Shown one piece after another: positions 9,354-19,352 of a stretch of DNA of 64,000 nucleotides. The notes under the pieces are model-generated. The model ran no database searches, was not told the DNA's origin, and saw nothing but the letters and a program-made list of their open reading frames with translations. A program made the translations under genes and the position numbers. Every line of letters begins with the position of its first letter. The stretch's first letter is position 1. The stretch comes from Pseudomonas rustica (lineage in GTDB: Bacteria; Pseudomonadota; Gammaproteobacteria; Pseudomonadales; Pseudomonadaceae): positions 248,001 through 312,000 of the forward strand of contig NZ_JAGYHF010000001.1 of the NCBI RefSeq assembly GCF_018336155.1, given 5' to 3'.

Positions 9354-12300
9354 TTACCCTTGGGGCAAGGCGCAGATCCCCAGATTAACCAAACGTATCG
9401 CATCGTCGGTCAGGCGTGTCAGCACAGCTTCCTCAGCCAGCTCCCGCTGGAACCTGATCGCATCCATCTGGCTGAGATAATCGGCGGAACTGAGTGTGCT
9501 CGCCTGTTCAAATACGGCATCCAGCTGCGGTGAAAACGTCTCGTCAATGTTGGAGAACTGGCGACTGAACGTGCGTTTGAGGTAATCGCACCAGAATGAC
9601 TGGCGCTGCAGGAACGTCACCCACTGCGCTGAAGCTTCAGCCGTAATGATCCTGTTCTTCGCAATGTCCAGATCAGCACGGGTCACACCGCCCAGTAATG
9701 CATAACGCATGAACCGCGGCTGCCCCGGCAAATCCAGGTCATCGGCGAGGCCGGTGCGATACGCGAGGTTGACCTCCAAAGGATCGGCGGTCGGATTCTT
9801 GTCAGCATGTTCTTGAGCGATCTGGTTCAACTGATCCAGGCGGAACAGACCACGGCCGAGTTTGATCAGGGGTTTGGCACCATTTACCCGACCTTCAGCA
9901 GGGTTGATCACCCTGTCGACTTCAACGGCGATTTCCAGATGACTGAAGTTTATCGCCGCACTGTCCGTACAGTTGATCGGATTGGCCGCCAGATCGAGGA
10001 TCTGTTCGTACAACGGCGCTCGCTGCTCCGCCGCTTCGAGTACTGCCCAGACCCGTCGATGCATGTCCTTGGTCGCTTTCTCGGAATCGGCGGTATGACT
10101 GAGTTCCGCCAGCAAATGGAATAATCCTTCGGCCCTCGGATCATCCTTCAATGCCGTCCAGATTCGGTTACGACGATTCCAGTCCTCCCCCGCGCCGTCA
10201 GTGAACCAGAGCGATCGCGCCTGGTTTTCATCGAGACGGGCATTATCGTTATCCAGATAGCCCATGCCGACGCCGATGTTTTCCCGGTAATTGGACAGGT
10301 GCGTGTTGCTGACGTCGGACAATGGATTGAATCGCAGGTTAAGTGCCTCACTGAAACGGCGCGGGGTTGTGAAGAGCCAATCCGGCAATACCTTTATTTC
10401 GTTGTTGCGCAAATCCACCCAGTCCGGATCCGGCAAGCGTGCCACACCTTTGGGCAATTCCGTAGCACCGGTCTCGCGCAGTGCCAGAGAGCGCAATTTC
10501 AACATATGACTGACATCCGGGGTTGCCCCCAGCGGATTGCCGCTCAGATTCAAACTGTGAAGCGTGCGCAACTGGCTCAGCTTCAACAGCGTCTGCTCGG
10601 TCAGCCTGATCTGGTTACCCGCCAGGCTCAACCGACCCAGATCAGGCATGAACGACAGCATTTCCGGCAGCCGAGTGAGCTTATTGCGATCAAGCTCCAG
10701 CGTTTCAACTTGCTTGAACGAGCGAAGGAAATACGCGATATCGTCGCCTTGCTCCATGTTCCTCAACGACAATCGTTTGATGTGGTCGAACTTCAGACCA
10801 GGTGGCAGGGTGGGCAGTTTGCCGACTCGCATGCCGTCCAGATTCAAGGTACAAACGGGCTGGCCATTGGCGTCTCTGACCCATAAGAGTCGCCGAAAAC
10901 TGTCCTCAATCAGTTCAGCGGTGGCTTTGCGACTATGACGCACCTCTTGCCCATCCCCGCCGAGCGCCCTTATCGCGGGCTCATCCTCGCTCCAGAGTTC
11001 CAGTGCATCGCGCAGGCTGCGCAGATCCTCACGCAACGCTTTAACACCGGTTGCCCGGGTCAGCGGGTCGTTGCCCAACTGATCGATCAATTGGCTGGCC
11101 TGGGTCTCGGTGTAGCTGGGGAAAAGCCTCAAGACTTTGCGCAGCAATGCTCGCGGATGAGTCGTCGTCATCACCTGATCGGCCTGCACACAAGCCGGCT
11201 CGAAAACAACCGGCTCAGACTTGCCGGAGATCAATATCCGCGCAGTCACCTCGCGCTCGTCCAGTGCAGTTTCAAGCAGCTTGTTGCGTAGTCGAGCCCC
11301 ATCAGCAGGCACCGGATCGGGGAAACCGGCGGCGGCACGTTGCGCAGGAGTCAGCGCCTTGAGAATGACTTGATAGCGCTCGTCAGCCCCCGCCTCAACC
11401 CGTCCCAGCGATTTGCTGTCGCCATCAAACACCTCATAACCGCCATTGGATTTAACCAAAGTGCGGGTGTTCAAGGGCGTCGCCGGCGCGACACCAATCG
11501 CTTCCAGCAAAGGCCCTTTCAGGGTTTTTTCTCGTACCTCAAGCCGCAGTTGTGCATCCCAGCCGCTCAGACGGGGCAGTAACTGTATGGCCAGTTTTTC
11601 AGTGTCCGGGTTGGCCATTGCCGGCAAATGAAGCCCGATCAGCGCACGATCAACACGTACCTGATGGGTCGCGGCCCTGACCTTCTGCGCCAGACCGACA
11701 GGCACTCGACCGCTAGAACGCAGGTGCAGACGCTCGACACTCGGCGCTTGATCGATAAGACGCTGCGCATGGCGCGCCGGCAGCTCGACAAACGTATTGC
11801 GCAGCTTCTGCACATCGTCAGCCTCGATCCGGTCGTAGCGTTCATACATTCGCTGGAACACCGCCGGACGATCAGCCTTGAGCCGTGAGCCGAGTTTTTT
11901 AGCGAGAATCTCGCGCTCGTTCTGACGACCGGGATTGCCCCCCAGCAAGGCATCGACTTCCTTCTGATACAAACCATCGATTACCGTTTGCAGCAATTGA
12001 CCTTCGGCCAATTGATCTTCAGTGATCACCACACTCAGACGATCATCGCGCACCGCAGTGAGAGGGTAGGTTGCGGTGACTTCGCCCGCGGCATCGGTGA
12101 CCGCGATGTAACGGTCTGTGGGCCAGCCGGGCAGCTTCGACAACGCACGCAACTGTTCATGCACAGGTTGCCCTGAGTGGGTTTCGCCCCGCTCAAGCTC
12201 GGCGATGAGCACGCGTAACCGTCGCTCCGTACGCAGTCGCTCCACGCTGTCGCGCAGCCGGGATGACAGCGGCAGATTGTCGTGCAAGGCACGCTGCAAC

Positions 12301-14174
12301 GCTTCGTAGCGGTCGCCGCTGATCCTGCGCATCATGTCCAGTTCGGCATCGGTAAAATCACACAGCTGTGGATCGATGCGTTTGAGGGTATACGCCGCGC
12401 TGCGCCACTGTTCTGTGTCTTCGGCCGGAGTGCGCCAGCCACCTTCGACGTGACGTTCAAGTACAGGGGAGAACGCTTCAGGGCGTCCAAGGTGTTGCAG
12501 GCGCCAGGTACGCGATGCCGAATCGAAAGTGCCCGCAAGAATCCGGTGCCCGACGCGGCCGTACTCCGTGCTGCCGATCTGATGCAGTTCTTCGGTTCCT
12601 TCAGCCAGCGTGAATCCGCGCGGAAGGTCATGCTCGTAAGGGCTTAAATCAGGTTTCCACAGGCGTGGTTTGCCGGCCTGATTGAATATCGCGGTGAACT
12701 GGCCGAAGAACGCCGGATGTGAACGCACCAGATGGCGTCCGAGCGTGCCAACGACTTTCTGGCCACCCGCGAACACGCCCATCAGTGCAATATTTTCCGC
12801 CACGCTGAGCAGGTGTGACAGCGCTTCCTGCTGGTCGCCCCGCTGCCAGTCCTCGATGCCTTCATACACCTCGCCAAGCAATTGCCCTACCGCAACGCCC
12901 ATCATCAGTTGGCCGAGCACCGGTACAAAAAATCCTGCTACGGAGGCGACGGTGACACCGAGCTGGAGAAAATCCAGCAGACGTTTGCGGCGTGCATCGT
13001 CATCAATGTCGGCGGTCGGCACCGCCAGTTTGCGTGCATCAACCTGCATTTTGCCTACGTGACTTTGCATCATGAACTCGAACAGCGGCACCGTGATCGG
13101 CAACGACTTGATGGATCCCAACTCAGCGGAATCGGCGACAGCCTTGAAAAAATCTGCCTTATCATCTTCATCAATGCTGTTGGCGAAGTAATCCTTGTAG
13201 CGCCGATCCTTCAACTTTTGCGTCAGGTACTGTTTGAACGCATTGAAGCTCGGGTATTCGTACAACGCGCGCTCGGGCTCTCCTGCCATATACACCAGGC
13301 ACGGTTCCTGAGGATGCGATTCGAACGAATGGGCGCAAAACACCACGACACCCCAGACGCAGCTGTCGAAAATCTCCAGGCCTTGCATCATCAGTGTCTG
13401 TTTGTTGTAGAGCAGCGTTGCCGCCGACACCACACCCTCGGCGTCAATAAGCCGTTGCACAGTCTGCAAACCGGCAGGGGTGATGTGATTTTTGATGGCG
13501 GCGAGTTGGGTGTCCAATTGCAACAACAGCTTTTTCATGCTCGCAATGTCGTGAACCATGGCGTTGCGCACCACGGCCTTGTCGTCACCCTCCAAAGGCC
13601 CGAAAACCTGCTGAAAATGCGCCTGATAGCGTTTACCAAGATCCAGCTCACGGCATAGCCCGGCATAGGCTGCCACCGTCAAACCGCTTACGCCGCCCGG
13701 AGTGCTTTGTACGACGACCTGACTGCCGACGGGAAATCCGCCTGCTGCTTCCTCTTCGGTGAAATTCTGCATGGCGGCCTGTAGCAACGTCTGCGTGGCC
13801 GCCGGAAAGGTTTTTACGCCGTTTTCATCTGTCGATATCGGCTCGCAGCCGCAATCGGCACCGGGCAGGCTCAGAAAATCCTTTTCTACGTCGAAATCCA
13901 CCGGCCATTTCTGGCGCAGCGCAACGGTCAGTTCATCGATACAAAAGGAGTGCAACGGCTTGAGCGTGGCCAGCTCCTTTTCGACTGTCAGTTGAACGGC
14001 ATGCAACTCTCGAGTGGTTCGATCAATCGCCGCGAGTTGGGTGGCTGAACATTTCAGCAAAAAAGCGGGCAGGTTTTTTTGCAAGGCTTCGGCGCTGTCC
14101 AGATCGCCAGTGGCGTCGAGCAACGTGTTCAAAGTCAGATCTTGAGACTGCGTTTTTATTTCTGTGGTCGGCAT
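9354..14174 (-). CDS. Giant NEL-domain (IpaH/SspH-like) predicted E3 ubiquitin ligase with leucine-rich repeats and toxin-like N-terminus
   Basis: A 1606-residue protein starting at the ATG at 14174, with AAAGGA 9 nt upstream. Residues 1-390 resemble the N-terminal region of DUF6543/dermonecrotic-toxin-like proteins of pseudomonads. Residues 402-435 and about 455-475 are hydrophobic and could insert in a membrane; EGIEDWQRGD follows the first. Residues 1131-1290 hold about six leucine-rich repeats (LETLELDRNKLTRLP-like). After about 1300 comes a NEL-type domain whose Cys-x-Asp motif (NPINCTDS) puts the candidate catalytic cysteine at residue 1402. In IpaH/SspH effectors the equivalent cysteine forms a thioester with host ubiquitin. 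No signal peptide, secretion apparatus or chaperone gene is nearby. Activity and target are inferred. Confidence 0.8.
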   Translation of the reverse strand: MPTTEIKTQSQDLTLNTLLDATGDLDSAEALQKNLPAFLLKCSATQLAAIDRTTRELHAVQLTVEKELATLKPLHSFCIDELTVALRQKWPVDFDVEKDFLSLPGADCGCEPISTDENGVKTFPAATQTLLQAAMQNFTEEEAAGGFPVGSQVVVQSTPGGVSGLTVAAYAGLCRELDLGKRYQAHFQQVFGPLEGDDKAVVRNAMVHDIASMKKLLLQLDTQLAAIKNHITPAGLQTVQRLIDAEGVVSAATLLYNKQTLMMQGLEIFDSCVWGVVVFCAHSFESHPQEPCLVYMAGEPERALYEYPSFNAFKQYLTQKLKDRRYKDYFANSIDEDDKADFFKAVADSAELGSIKSLPITVPLFEFMMQSHVGKMQVDARKLAVPTADIDDDARRKRLLDFLQLGVTVASVAGFFVPVLGQLMMGVAVGQLLGEVYEGIEDWQRGDQQEALSHLLSVAENIALMGVFAGGQKVVGTLGRHLVRSHPAFFGQFTAIFNQAGKPRLWKPDLSPYEHDLPRGFTLAEGTEELHQIGSTEYGRVGHRILAGTFDSASRTWRLQHLGRPEAFSPVLERHVEGGWRTPAEDTEQWRSAAYTLKRIDPQLCDFTDAELDMMRRISGDRYEALQRALHDNLPLSSRLRDSVERLRTERRLRVLIAELERGETHSGQPVHEQLRALSKLPGWPTDRYIAVTDAAGEVTATYPLTAVRDDRLSVVITEDQLAEGQLLQTVIDGLYQKEVDALLGGNPGRQNEREILAKKLGSRLKADRPAVFQRMYERYDRIEADDVQKLRNTFVELPARHAQRLIDQAPSVERLHLRSSGRVPVGLAQKVRAATHQVRVDRALIGLHLPAMANPDTEKLAIQLLPRLSGWDAQLRLEVREKTLKGPLLEAIGVAPATPLNTRTLVKSNGGYEVFDGDSKSLGRVEAGADERYQVILKALTPAQRAAAGFPDPVPADGARLRNKLLETALDEREVTARILISGKSEPVVFEPACVQADQVMTTTHPRALLRKVLRLFPSYTETQASQLIDQLGNDPLTRATGVKALREDLRSLRDALELWSEDEPAIRALGGDGQEVRHSRKATAELIEDSFRRLLWVRDANGQPVCTLNLDGMRVGKLPTLPPGLKFDHIKRLSLRNMEQGDDIAYFLRSFKQVETLELDRNKLTRLPEMLSFMPDLGRLSLAGNQIRLTEQTLLKLSQLRTLHSLNLSGNPLGATPDVSHMLKLRSLALRETGATELPKGVARLPDPDWVDLRNNEIKVLPDWLFTTPRRFSEALNLRFNPLSDVSNTHLSNYRENIGVGMGYLDNDNARLDENQARSLWFTDGAGEDWNRRNRIWTALKDDPRAEGLFHLLAELSHTADSEKATKDMHRRVWAVLEAAEQRAPLYEQILDLAANPINCTDSAAINFSHLEIAVEVDRVINPAEGRVNGAKPLIKLGRGLFRLDQLNQIAQEHADKNPTADPLEVNLAYRTGLADDLDLPGQPRFMRYALLGGVTRADLDIAKNRIITAEASAQWVTFLQRQSFWCDYLKRTFSRQFSNIDETFSPQLDAVFEQASTLSSADYLSQMDAIRFQRELAEEAVLTRLTDDAIRLVNLGICALPQG

Positions 14175-14490
14175 CTGCAATAGTCCTTTATTGCGGGTTC
14201 GAACGACGACCATATCAACACCGAGGAAAAATAAAAAACCTAAAAAAACGGCTGAAACCGGGGTTATTCAACAGTTTTTTGCACCGATAAAATATCTATA
14301 TACCGCCATTTGAATTCGATCATTTGGTAAGTGGTGCGGCGCTCGCTTTGTCATTACGCGCTGTCGGATACACGCGCTTATAACTCATCGTTCTAAAACT
14401 CCCACAACCGCACCGGGTCAGTTTCTGAGTACCGGCCATGTCGGCCGCTGAAGAAATACCCTCCCCAACGGAAAAACCGGTAAGGACTTT
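14175..14490. other. Divergent intergenic region between the NEL-domain gene and the NAGGN operon
   Basis: These 316 bases are more AT-rich than the flanks and hold the start signals of both neighbours. An AAGGA lies just before the asnO ATG at 14491. I saw no repeat, no small gene and no operator I could defend. Osmotic induction of the NAGGN genes would have to be driven from here. Confidence 0.6.
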
Positions 14491-16263
14491 ATGTGCGGAT
14501 TAGCTGGCGAGTTACGTTTTGATCAACAACCTGCAGACCTTGCAGCCATCGAGCGAATCACCCATCACCTGGCGCCTCGCGGCCCTGACGCGTGGGGCTT
14601 TCATGCTCAAGGGCCGATTGCCCTGGGCCATCGTCGCCTGAAAATCATGGACTTGTCGGACGGTTCGGCGCAGCCGATGGTCGACAATCAACTCGGCCTG
14701 TCGCTGGCCTTCAACGGCGCGATCTATAACTTCCCGGAATTGCGCGCTGAGCTCGAAGCGCTGGGTTATGCCTTCTATTCCGGCGGTGACACCGAAGTGC
14801 TGCTCAAGGGCTATCACGCCTGGGGCGAAGCGCTGCTGCCTAAACTCAATGGCATGTTCGCCTTTGCCATTTGGGAGCGCGATGCCAAGCGTCTGTTTAT
14901 CGCCCGTGACCGTCTCGGCGTGAAGCCGCTGTACCTGTCGCGTACCGGTCAGCGTTTGCGTTTCGCCTCGGCCCTGCCGGCGCTGCTCAAGGGCGGCGAC
15001 ATCAACCCGATCCTCGATCCGGTGGCGCTCAATCACTACCTGAATTTCCACGCCGTGGTGCCTGCGCCGCGCACCTTGCTGGCTGGCATCGAAAAACTGC
15101 CGCCAGCGAGCTGGATGCGCGTTGAAGCCGATGGCACCACCGAGCAGAAAACCTGGTGGACACTGCCTTACGGCCCACACGACGACGAGAAAAATCTGAC
15201 GCTGGAAGACTGGGTCGACCGCGTGCTGGACAGCACTCGCGAAGCGGTGGCGATTCGTCAACGTGCCGCCGTCGATGTCGGCGTGCTGCTGTCCGGCGGT
15301 GTCGATTCGAGCATGCTCGTCGGTCTGTTGCGTGAAGTCGGCGTGGAGAATCTGTCGACCTTTTCCATCGGTTTTCAGGATGCCGGCGGCGAGCGCGGTG
15401 ACGAGTTCCAGTACTCCGATCTGATCGCCAAACACTACGGCACGCAGCACCATCAGCTGCGCATCGACGAAAAAGAAATCATCGAGCAACTGCCCGCCGC
15501 GTTCCGCGCGATGAGCGAGCCGATGGTCAGCCATGACTGCATCGCCTTTTATCTGCTGTCGCGTGAAGTAGCCAAGCACTGCAAGGTGGTGCAGAGCGGC
15601 CAGGGCGCGGATGAGTTGTTCGCCGGTTATCACTGGTACCCGCAAGTCGACGGCGCGGCCGACCCGTACGCGGCGTATCGCAACGCGTTTTTCGACCGCA
15701 GTTACGACGACTACGCCGCCACCGTACAACCGAAATGGCTGACCGCGAATGACGCTGCCGGCGACTTCGTGAAGGAACATTTCGCACAGCCCGGCGCCGA
15801 CGCTGCAGTGGACAAAGCGCTGCGTCTGGACAGCACGGTGATGCTGGTCGATGACCCGGTCAAACGTGTCGACAACATGACCATGGCCTGGGGCCTGGAA
15901 GCGCGTACGCCGTTTCTCGACTACCGACTGGTTGAACTGTCGGCCCGTGTGCCGGGCAAATTCAAGCTGCCGGATGGCGGCAAACAGGTGCTGAAAGAAG
16001 CCGCGCGCCGGGTCATTCCGAGTGAAGTGATCGACCGCAAAAAAGGCTATTTCCCGGTGCCTGGCCTCAAGCATTTGCAAGGCGACACGCTGAACTGGGT
16101 GCGCGAACTGCTGCTCGATCCGAGTCAGGATCGCGGCCTGTTCAACCCGGCCATGCTCGATAAATTGCTGACCGACCCGCAAGGCCAACTGACGCCGTTG
16201 CGCGGTTCGAAACTGTGGCAACTGGCTGCTCTGAACCTGTGGCTCAGTGAACAAGGAATCTGA
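14491..16263 (+). CDS. asnO: N-acetylglutaminylglutamine amidotransferase (NAGGN synthesis)
   Basis: A 590-residue class II glutamine amidotransferase of the asparagine synthetase type. The N-terminal nucleophile cysteine is intact (MCGLAGELRF). The PP-loop SGGVDSS lies near residue 270 in the synthetase domain, and GQGADELFAGYHW near 370. In the NAGGN pathway it amidates N-acetylglutaminylglutamine to the dipeptide amide, a compatible solute made under osmotic stress. Its stop is 3 nt before the ngg start, and the three-gene order asnO-ngg-peptidase is the known pseudomonad arrangement. Confidence 0.94.
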   Translation: MCGLAGELRFDQQPADLAAIERITHHLAPRGPDAWGFHAQGPIALGHRRLKIMDLSDGSAQPMVDNQLGLSLAFNGAIYNFPELRAELEALGYAFYSGGDTEVLLKGYHAWGEALLPKLNGMFAFAIWERDAKRLFIARDRLGVKPLYLSRTGQRLRFASALPALLKGGDINPILDPVALNHYLNFHAVVPAPRTLLAGIEKLPPASWMRVEADGTTEQKTWWTLPYGPHDDEKNLTLEDWVDRVLDSTREAVAIRQRAAVDVGVLLSGGVDSSMLVGLLREVGVENLSTFSIGFQDAGGERGDEFQYSDLIAKHYGTQHHQLRIDEKEIIEQLPAAFRAMSEPMVSHDCIAFYLLSREVAKHCKVVQSGQGADELFAGYHWYPQVDGAADPYAAYRNAFFDRSYDDYAATVQPKWLTANDAAGDFVKEHFAQPGADAAVDKALRLDSTVMLVDDPVKRVDNMTMAWGLEARTPFLDYRLVELSARVPGKFKLPDGGKQVLKEAARRVIPSEVIDRKKGYFPVPGLKHLQGDTLNWVRELLLDPSQDRGLFNPAMLDKLLTDPQGQLTPLRGSKLWQLAALNLWLSEQGI

Positions 16264-16266
16264 TCG

Positions 16267-18012
16267 ATGAAACCCCACGCCACGGCCATCAACCAACGGC
16301 TGATTCGCGGTCAGACTCCGTCCTATGAACGCTTGCAGGCACGCTTGGCTGAAGACGGCAGCGCGCTGGCCGCCGAGCCGATCGCGGTGCATTGCGGTTG
16401 GGGCCGGTTGCTGATCGGCCACACCTTTCCTGACCCGGCGTCGTTGGCGCAGGAACTGCTCAACGAGCAGCCCGGCGAACGCGATATCGCGCTGTACGTG
16501 GCTGCGCCGCAGCAGATTCTCGGGCTGGAACCGACGCAGCTGTTTCTCGATCCGTCCGACACGTTGCGTTTGTGGTTCAGCGATTACCGTCAGGCCACCC
16601 GCGTGTTTCGCGGGTTCCGCATTCGCCGGGCGCAGAACGAGGCGGACTGGCAGGCGATCAATCTGTTGTATCAGGCGCGCGGCATGTTGCCGATCGACAG
16701 CACCCTGCTCACCCCGCACCATCAGGGCGGCCCGGTGTATTGGCTGGCCGAGGATGAGGACAGCGGCGCGGTGATCGGCAGCGTCATGGGCCTGAATCAT
16801 CACAAGGCGTTCAACGACCCGGAAAACGGCAGCAGCCTGTGGTGCCTGGCGGTTGATCCGCAGTGCTCACGGCCGGGTGTCGGCGAAGTGCTGGTGCGTC
16901 ATCTGGTCGAGCATTTTATGAGTCGCGGTTTGAGCTATCTCGATCTGTCGGTGTTGCACGACAACCGTCAGGCGAAAAACCTCTACGCCAAGCTCGGTTT
17001 TCGCAACCTGTCGACCTTCGCGATCAAACGCAAAAACGGTATCAATCAACCGCTATTTCTTGGCCCTGGGCCGGAGGCGCAGTTCAATCCGTATGCGCGG
17101 ATCATCGTTGAAGAAGCGCATCGGCGCGGCATTGATGTGCAAGTGGATGACGCCGACGCCGGGTTGTTTACGCTCAGCCATGGCGGCCGTCGCGTGCGTT
17201 GCCGTGAATCGCTGAGCGACCTGACCAGCGCGATCAGCATGAGTCTGTGTCAGGACAAAAGCCTGACGCACAAAGTACTGAAAGCGGCCGGTCTGAATCT
17301 GCCGTCGCAGCAACTGGCGGGCAATGCCGACGACAATCTGGCCTTTCTCGACGAGCATCAACGGGTGGTGGTCAAGCCGCTCGACGGTGAACAGGGCCAG
17401 GGTGTGGCCGTGGATCTGCAGAACATCGAAGAGCTGCAGCAGGCCATCGAAGCGGCGAAACAATTTGATAGCCGAGTGCTGTTGGAGAGTTTCCACGAAG
17501 GCCTCGATCTGCGAATTCTGGTGATCGGTTTTGAAGTGGTCGCGGCGGCGATTCGTAAGCCGGCGGAAGTGGTTGGCGATGGTCAGCATTCGATTGGCGC
17601 GTTGATCGAGGCGCAAAGTCGGCGTCGGCAAGCGGCTACCAGTGGCGAGAGCAAGATTCCACTGGATCACGAAACCCAGCGCACCTTGCATGCGGCCGGG
17701 TATGACTACAGCAGCATTCTGCCGGCGGGTGAGCATTTGTTTGTGCGCCGTACCGCGAATCTGCACACCGGTGGCACGCTGGAAGACGTCACGGCGATTC
17801 TGCATCCGACGCTGGTCGACGCGGCAGTGCGTGCGGCGCGGGCGCTGGACATTCCGATGGTTGGCCTCGATTTGATGGTGCCGGCGGCGGATCAGCCGGA
17901 GTACGTGTTTATCGAGGCCAACGAGCGCGCCGGGTTGGCCAATCATGAACCGCAGCCGACGGCGGAGCGGTTTGTTGATTTGTTGTTTCCGCACAGTCAG
18001 CCGGCCATTTAA
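16267..18012 (+). CDS. ngg: N-acetylglutaminylglutamine synthetase (GNAT + ATP-grasp)
   Basis: A 581-residue two-domain enzyme. About residues 110-260 form a GNAT acetyltransferase (LAVDPQCSRPGVGEVLVRHL is the acetyl-CoA loop). About 290-581 form an ATP-grasp ligase (VVKPLDGEQGQGVAVDL is the nucleotide-binding segment). It acetylates and joins two glutamines to give N-acetylglutaminylglutamine, the substrate of the upstream amidotransferase. Translational coupling with asnO is likely because only 3 nt separate them. Confidence 0.94.
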   Translation: MKPHATAINQRLIRGQTPSYERLQARLAEDGSALAAEPIAVHCGWGRLLIGHTFPDPASLAQELLNEQPGERDIALYVAAPQQILGLEPTQLFLDPSDTLRLWFSDYRQATRVFRGFRIRRAQNEADWQAINLLYQARGMLPIDSTLLTPHHQGGPVYWLAEDEDSGAVIGSVMGLNHHKAFNDPENGSSLWCLAVDPQCSRPGVGEVLVRHLVEHFMSRGLSYLDLSVLHDNRQAKNLYAKLGFRNLSTFAIKRKNGINQPLFLGPGPEAQFNPYARIIVEEAHRRGIDVQVDDADAGLFTLSHGGRRVRCRESLSDLTSAISMSLCQDKSLTHKVLKAAGLNLPSQQLAGNADDNLAFLDEHQRVVVKPLDGEQGQGVAVDLQNIEELQQAIEAAKQFDSRVLLESFHEGLDLRILVIGFEVVAAAIRKPAEVVGDGQHSIGALIEAQSRRRQAATSGESKIPLDHETQRTLHAAGYDYSSILPAGEHLFVRRTANLHTGGTLEDVTAILHPTLVDAAVRAARALDIPMVGLDLMVPAADQPEYVFIEANERAGLANHEPQPTAERFVDLLFPHSQPAI

Positions 18013-18020
18013 CCCCTTCC

Positions 18021-18128
18021 TGATCGTTCCCACGCTCTGCGTGGGAACGCCTCACCGGACGCTCCGCGTCCATTTGGGACGCAGAGCGTCCCGGACTGCA
18101 TTCCCACGCAGAGCGTGGGAACGATCAG
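18021..18128. repeat. REP pair, family C (GATCGTTCCCACGCTCTGCGTGGGAAC type)
   Basis: Nested palindromes lie inside the NAGGN operon: an outer pair gttcccacgctctgcgtggg and an inner pair ggacgctccgcgtcc/gggacgcagagcgtcc. The repeat fills most of the 139-bp gap between ngg and the peptidase gene and could affect mRNA stability there. The family recurs at 38091-38196, also inside an operon. Confidence 0.88.
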
Positions 18129-18151
18129 TGCTCAACCCATCAGGAGTTTCC

Positions 18152-19342
18152 ATGACCCCACAAATCCCCGAACCGGATCTCAACTACCTGCAAAAAGTCC
18201 TCCTGGAAATGCTCGCCATTCCCAGCCCGACCGGTTTCACCGACACCATCGTGCGTTACGTCGCCGAGCGTCTCGAAGAACTCGGCATCCCGTTCGAAAT
18301 GACCCGGCGCGGCACCATTCGCGCCACGCTCAAGGGCAAGAAAAACAGCCCTGACCGCGCAGTCTCCGCGCACCTCGACACCATCGGCGCCGCCGTCCGC
18401 GCGGTGAAAGACAACGGTCGCCTGACCCTCGCCCCCGTCGGTTGCTGGTCGAGCCGTTTCGCCGAGGGCAGTCGTGTCAGCCTGTTCACCGACAACGGTG
18501 TGATTCGCGGCAGTGTGTTGCCGTTGATGGCGTCCGGGCATGCGTTCAACACCGCGGTGGATGAGATGCCGATCAGTTGGGATCACGTCGAACTGCGTCT
18601 GGACGCCTACTGCGCGACCAAGGCCGATTGCGATTCGCTGGGCATCAGCGTTGGCGACGTGGTGGCGTTTGACCCGCTGCCGGAGTTCACCGAAAGTGGC
18701 CACATCAGCGCCCGTCACCTCGATGACAAGGCTGGCGTTGCTGCGCTTCTGGCGTCGCTGAAAGCCATCGTCGACAGCGGTCAGGAATTGATGATCGATT
18801 GCCATCCGCTGTTCACCATCACCGAAGAAACCGGCAGTGGCGCGGCGGCGGCATTGCCGTGGGACGTCAGTGAATTTGTCGGCATCGACATTGCGCCGGT
18901 CGCGCCGGGACAGCACTCCAGCGAACACGCGGTGAGCGTGGCGATGCAGGATTCCGGCGGGCCGTATGATTATCATCTGTCGCGACACTTGTTGCGGCTG
19001 GCCAGTGAAAACGAGTTGCCGGTAAGGCGCGATTTGTTCCGTTATTACTTCAGCGATGCGCATTCGGCGGTGACGGCCGGGCACGATATTCGTACCGCTC
19101 TGCTGGCGTTTGGTTGTGATGCGACACATGGTTATGAGCGTACGCACATCGACAGTCTGGCCGCGCTGAGCCGATTGTTGGGCGCGTACATCTTGAGCCC
19201 ACCGGTGTTTGCCAGTGATGCGGCGCCGGCGAATGCTTCGCTGGATCGCTTCAGTCATCAGATTGAACATGACACGCAGATGGAGAGCGAAACGCGGGTG
19301 CCGCCGGTGGATAGTCTGGTAGGGCAGCGCTCCGACAATTAA
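18152..19342 (+). CDS. NAGGN-system M42 family metallopeptidase
   Basis: A 396-residue aminopeptidase of the M42 (glutamyl aminopeptidase/endoglucanase M) group. The zinc-ligand segments are SAHLDTIGA (about residue 72), HLDDKAG (about 190), TITEETGSGAA (about 225), GIDIAP (about 248) and a late SDAHSAVTAGHD (about 305). The ATG at 18152 follows CAGGAG. It is the third gene of the osmolyte operon, where it is thought to help degrade or process the dipeptide; that role is inferred from conserved linkage. Confidence 0.92.
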   Translation: MTPQIPEPDLNYLQKVLLEMLAIPSPTGFTDTIVRYVAERLEELGIPFEMTRRGTIRATLKGKKNSPDRAVSAHLDTIGAAVRAVKDNGRLTLAPVGCWSSRFAEGSRVSLFTDNGVIRGSVLPLMASGHAFNTAVDEMPISWDHVELRLDAYCATKADCDSLGISVGDVVAFDPLPEFTESGHISARHLDDKAGVAALLASLKAIVDSGQELMIDCHPLFTITEETGSGAAAALPWDVSEFVGIDIAPVAPGQHSSEHAVSVAMQDSGGPYDYHLSRHLLRLASENELPVRRDLFRYYFSDAHSAVTAGHDIRTALLAFGCDATHGYERTHIDSLAALSRLLGAYILSPPVFASDAAPANASLDRFSHQIEHDTQMESETRVPPVDSLVGQRSDN

Positions 19343-19352
19343 TGTGACCATT

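Noticed and set aside
9354..14174. Large toxin-like gene as recent horizontal acquisition
   Set aside because: It is a good suspicion on family grounds, but I see no flanking tRNA, integrase, direct repeat or insertion sequence, and the gene is only 3 nt from the mnmC stop, so transfer cannot be claimed from this window.
14512..16803. Long open frame (763 codons) on the minus strand
   Set aside because: It lies antisense to asnO and the start of ngg, which have clear catalytic motifs. Its composition (Arg, Gln, His-rich, no domain) is typical of a shadow frame in GC-rich DNA.
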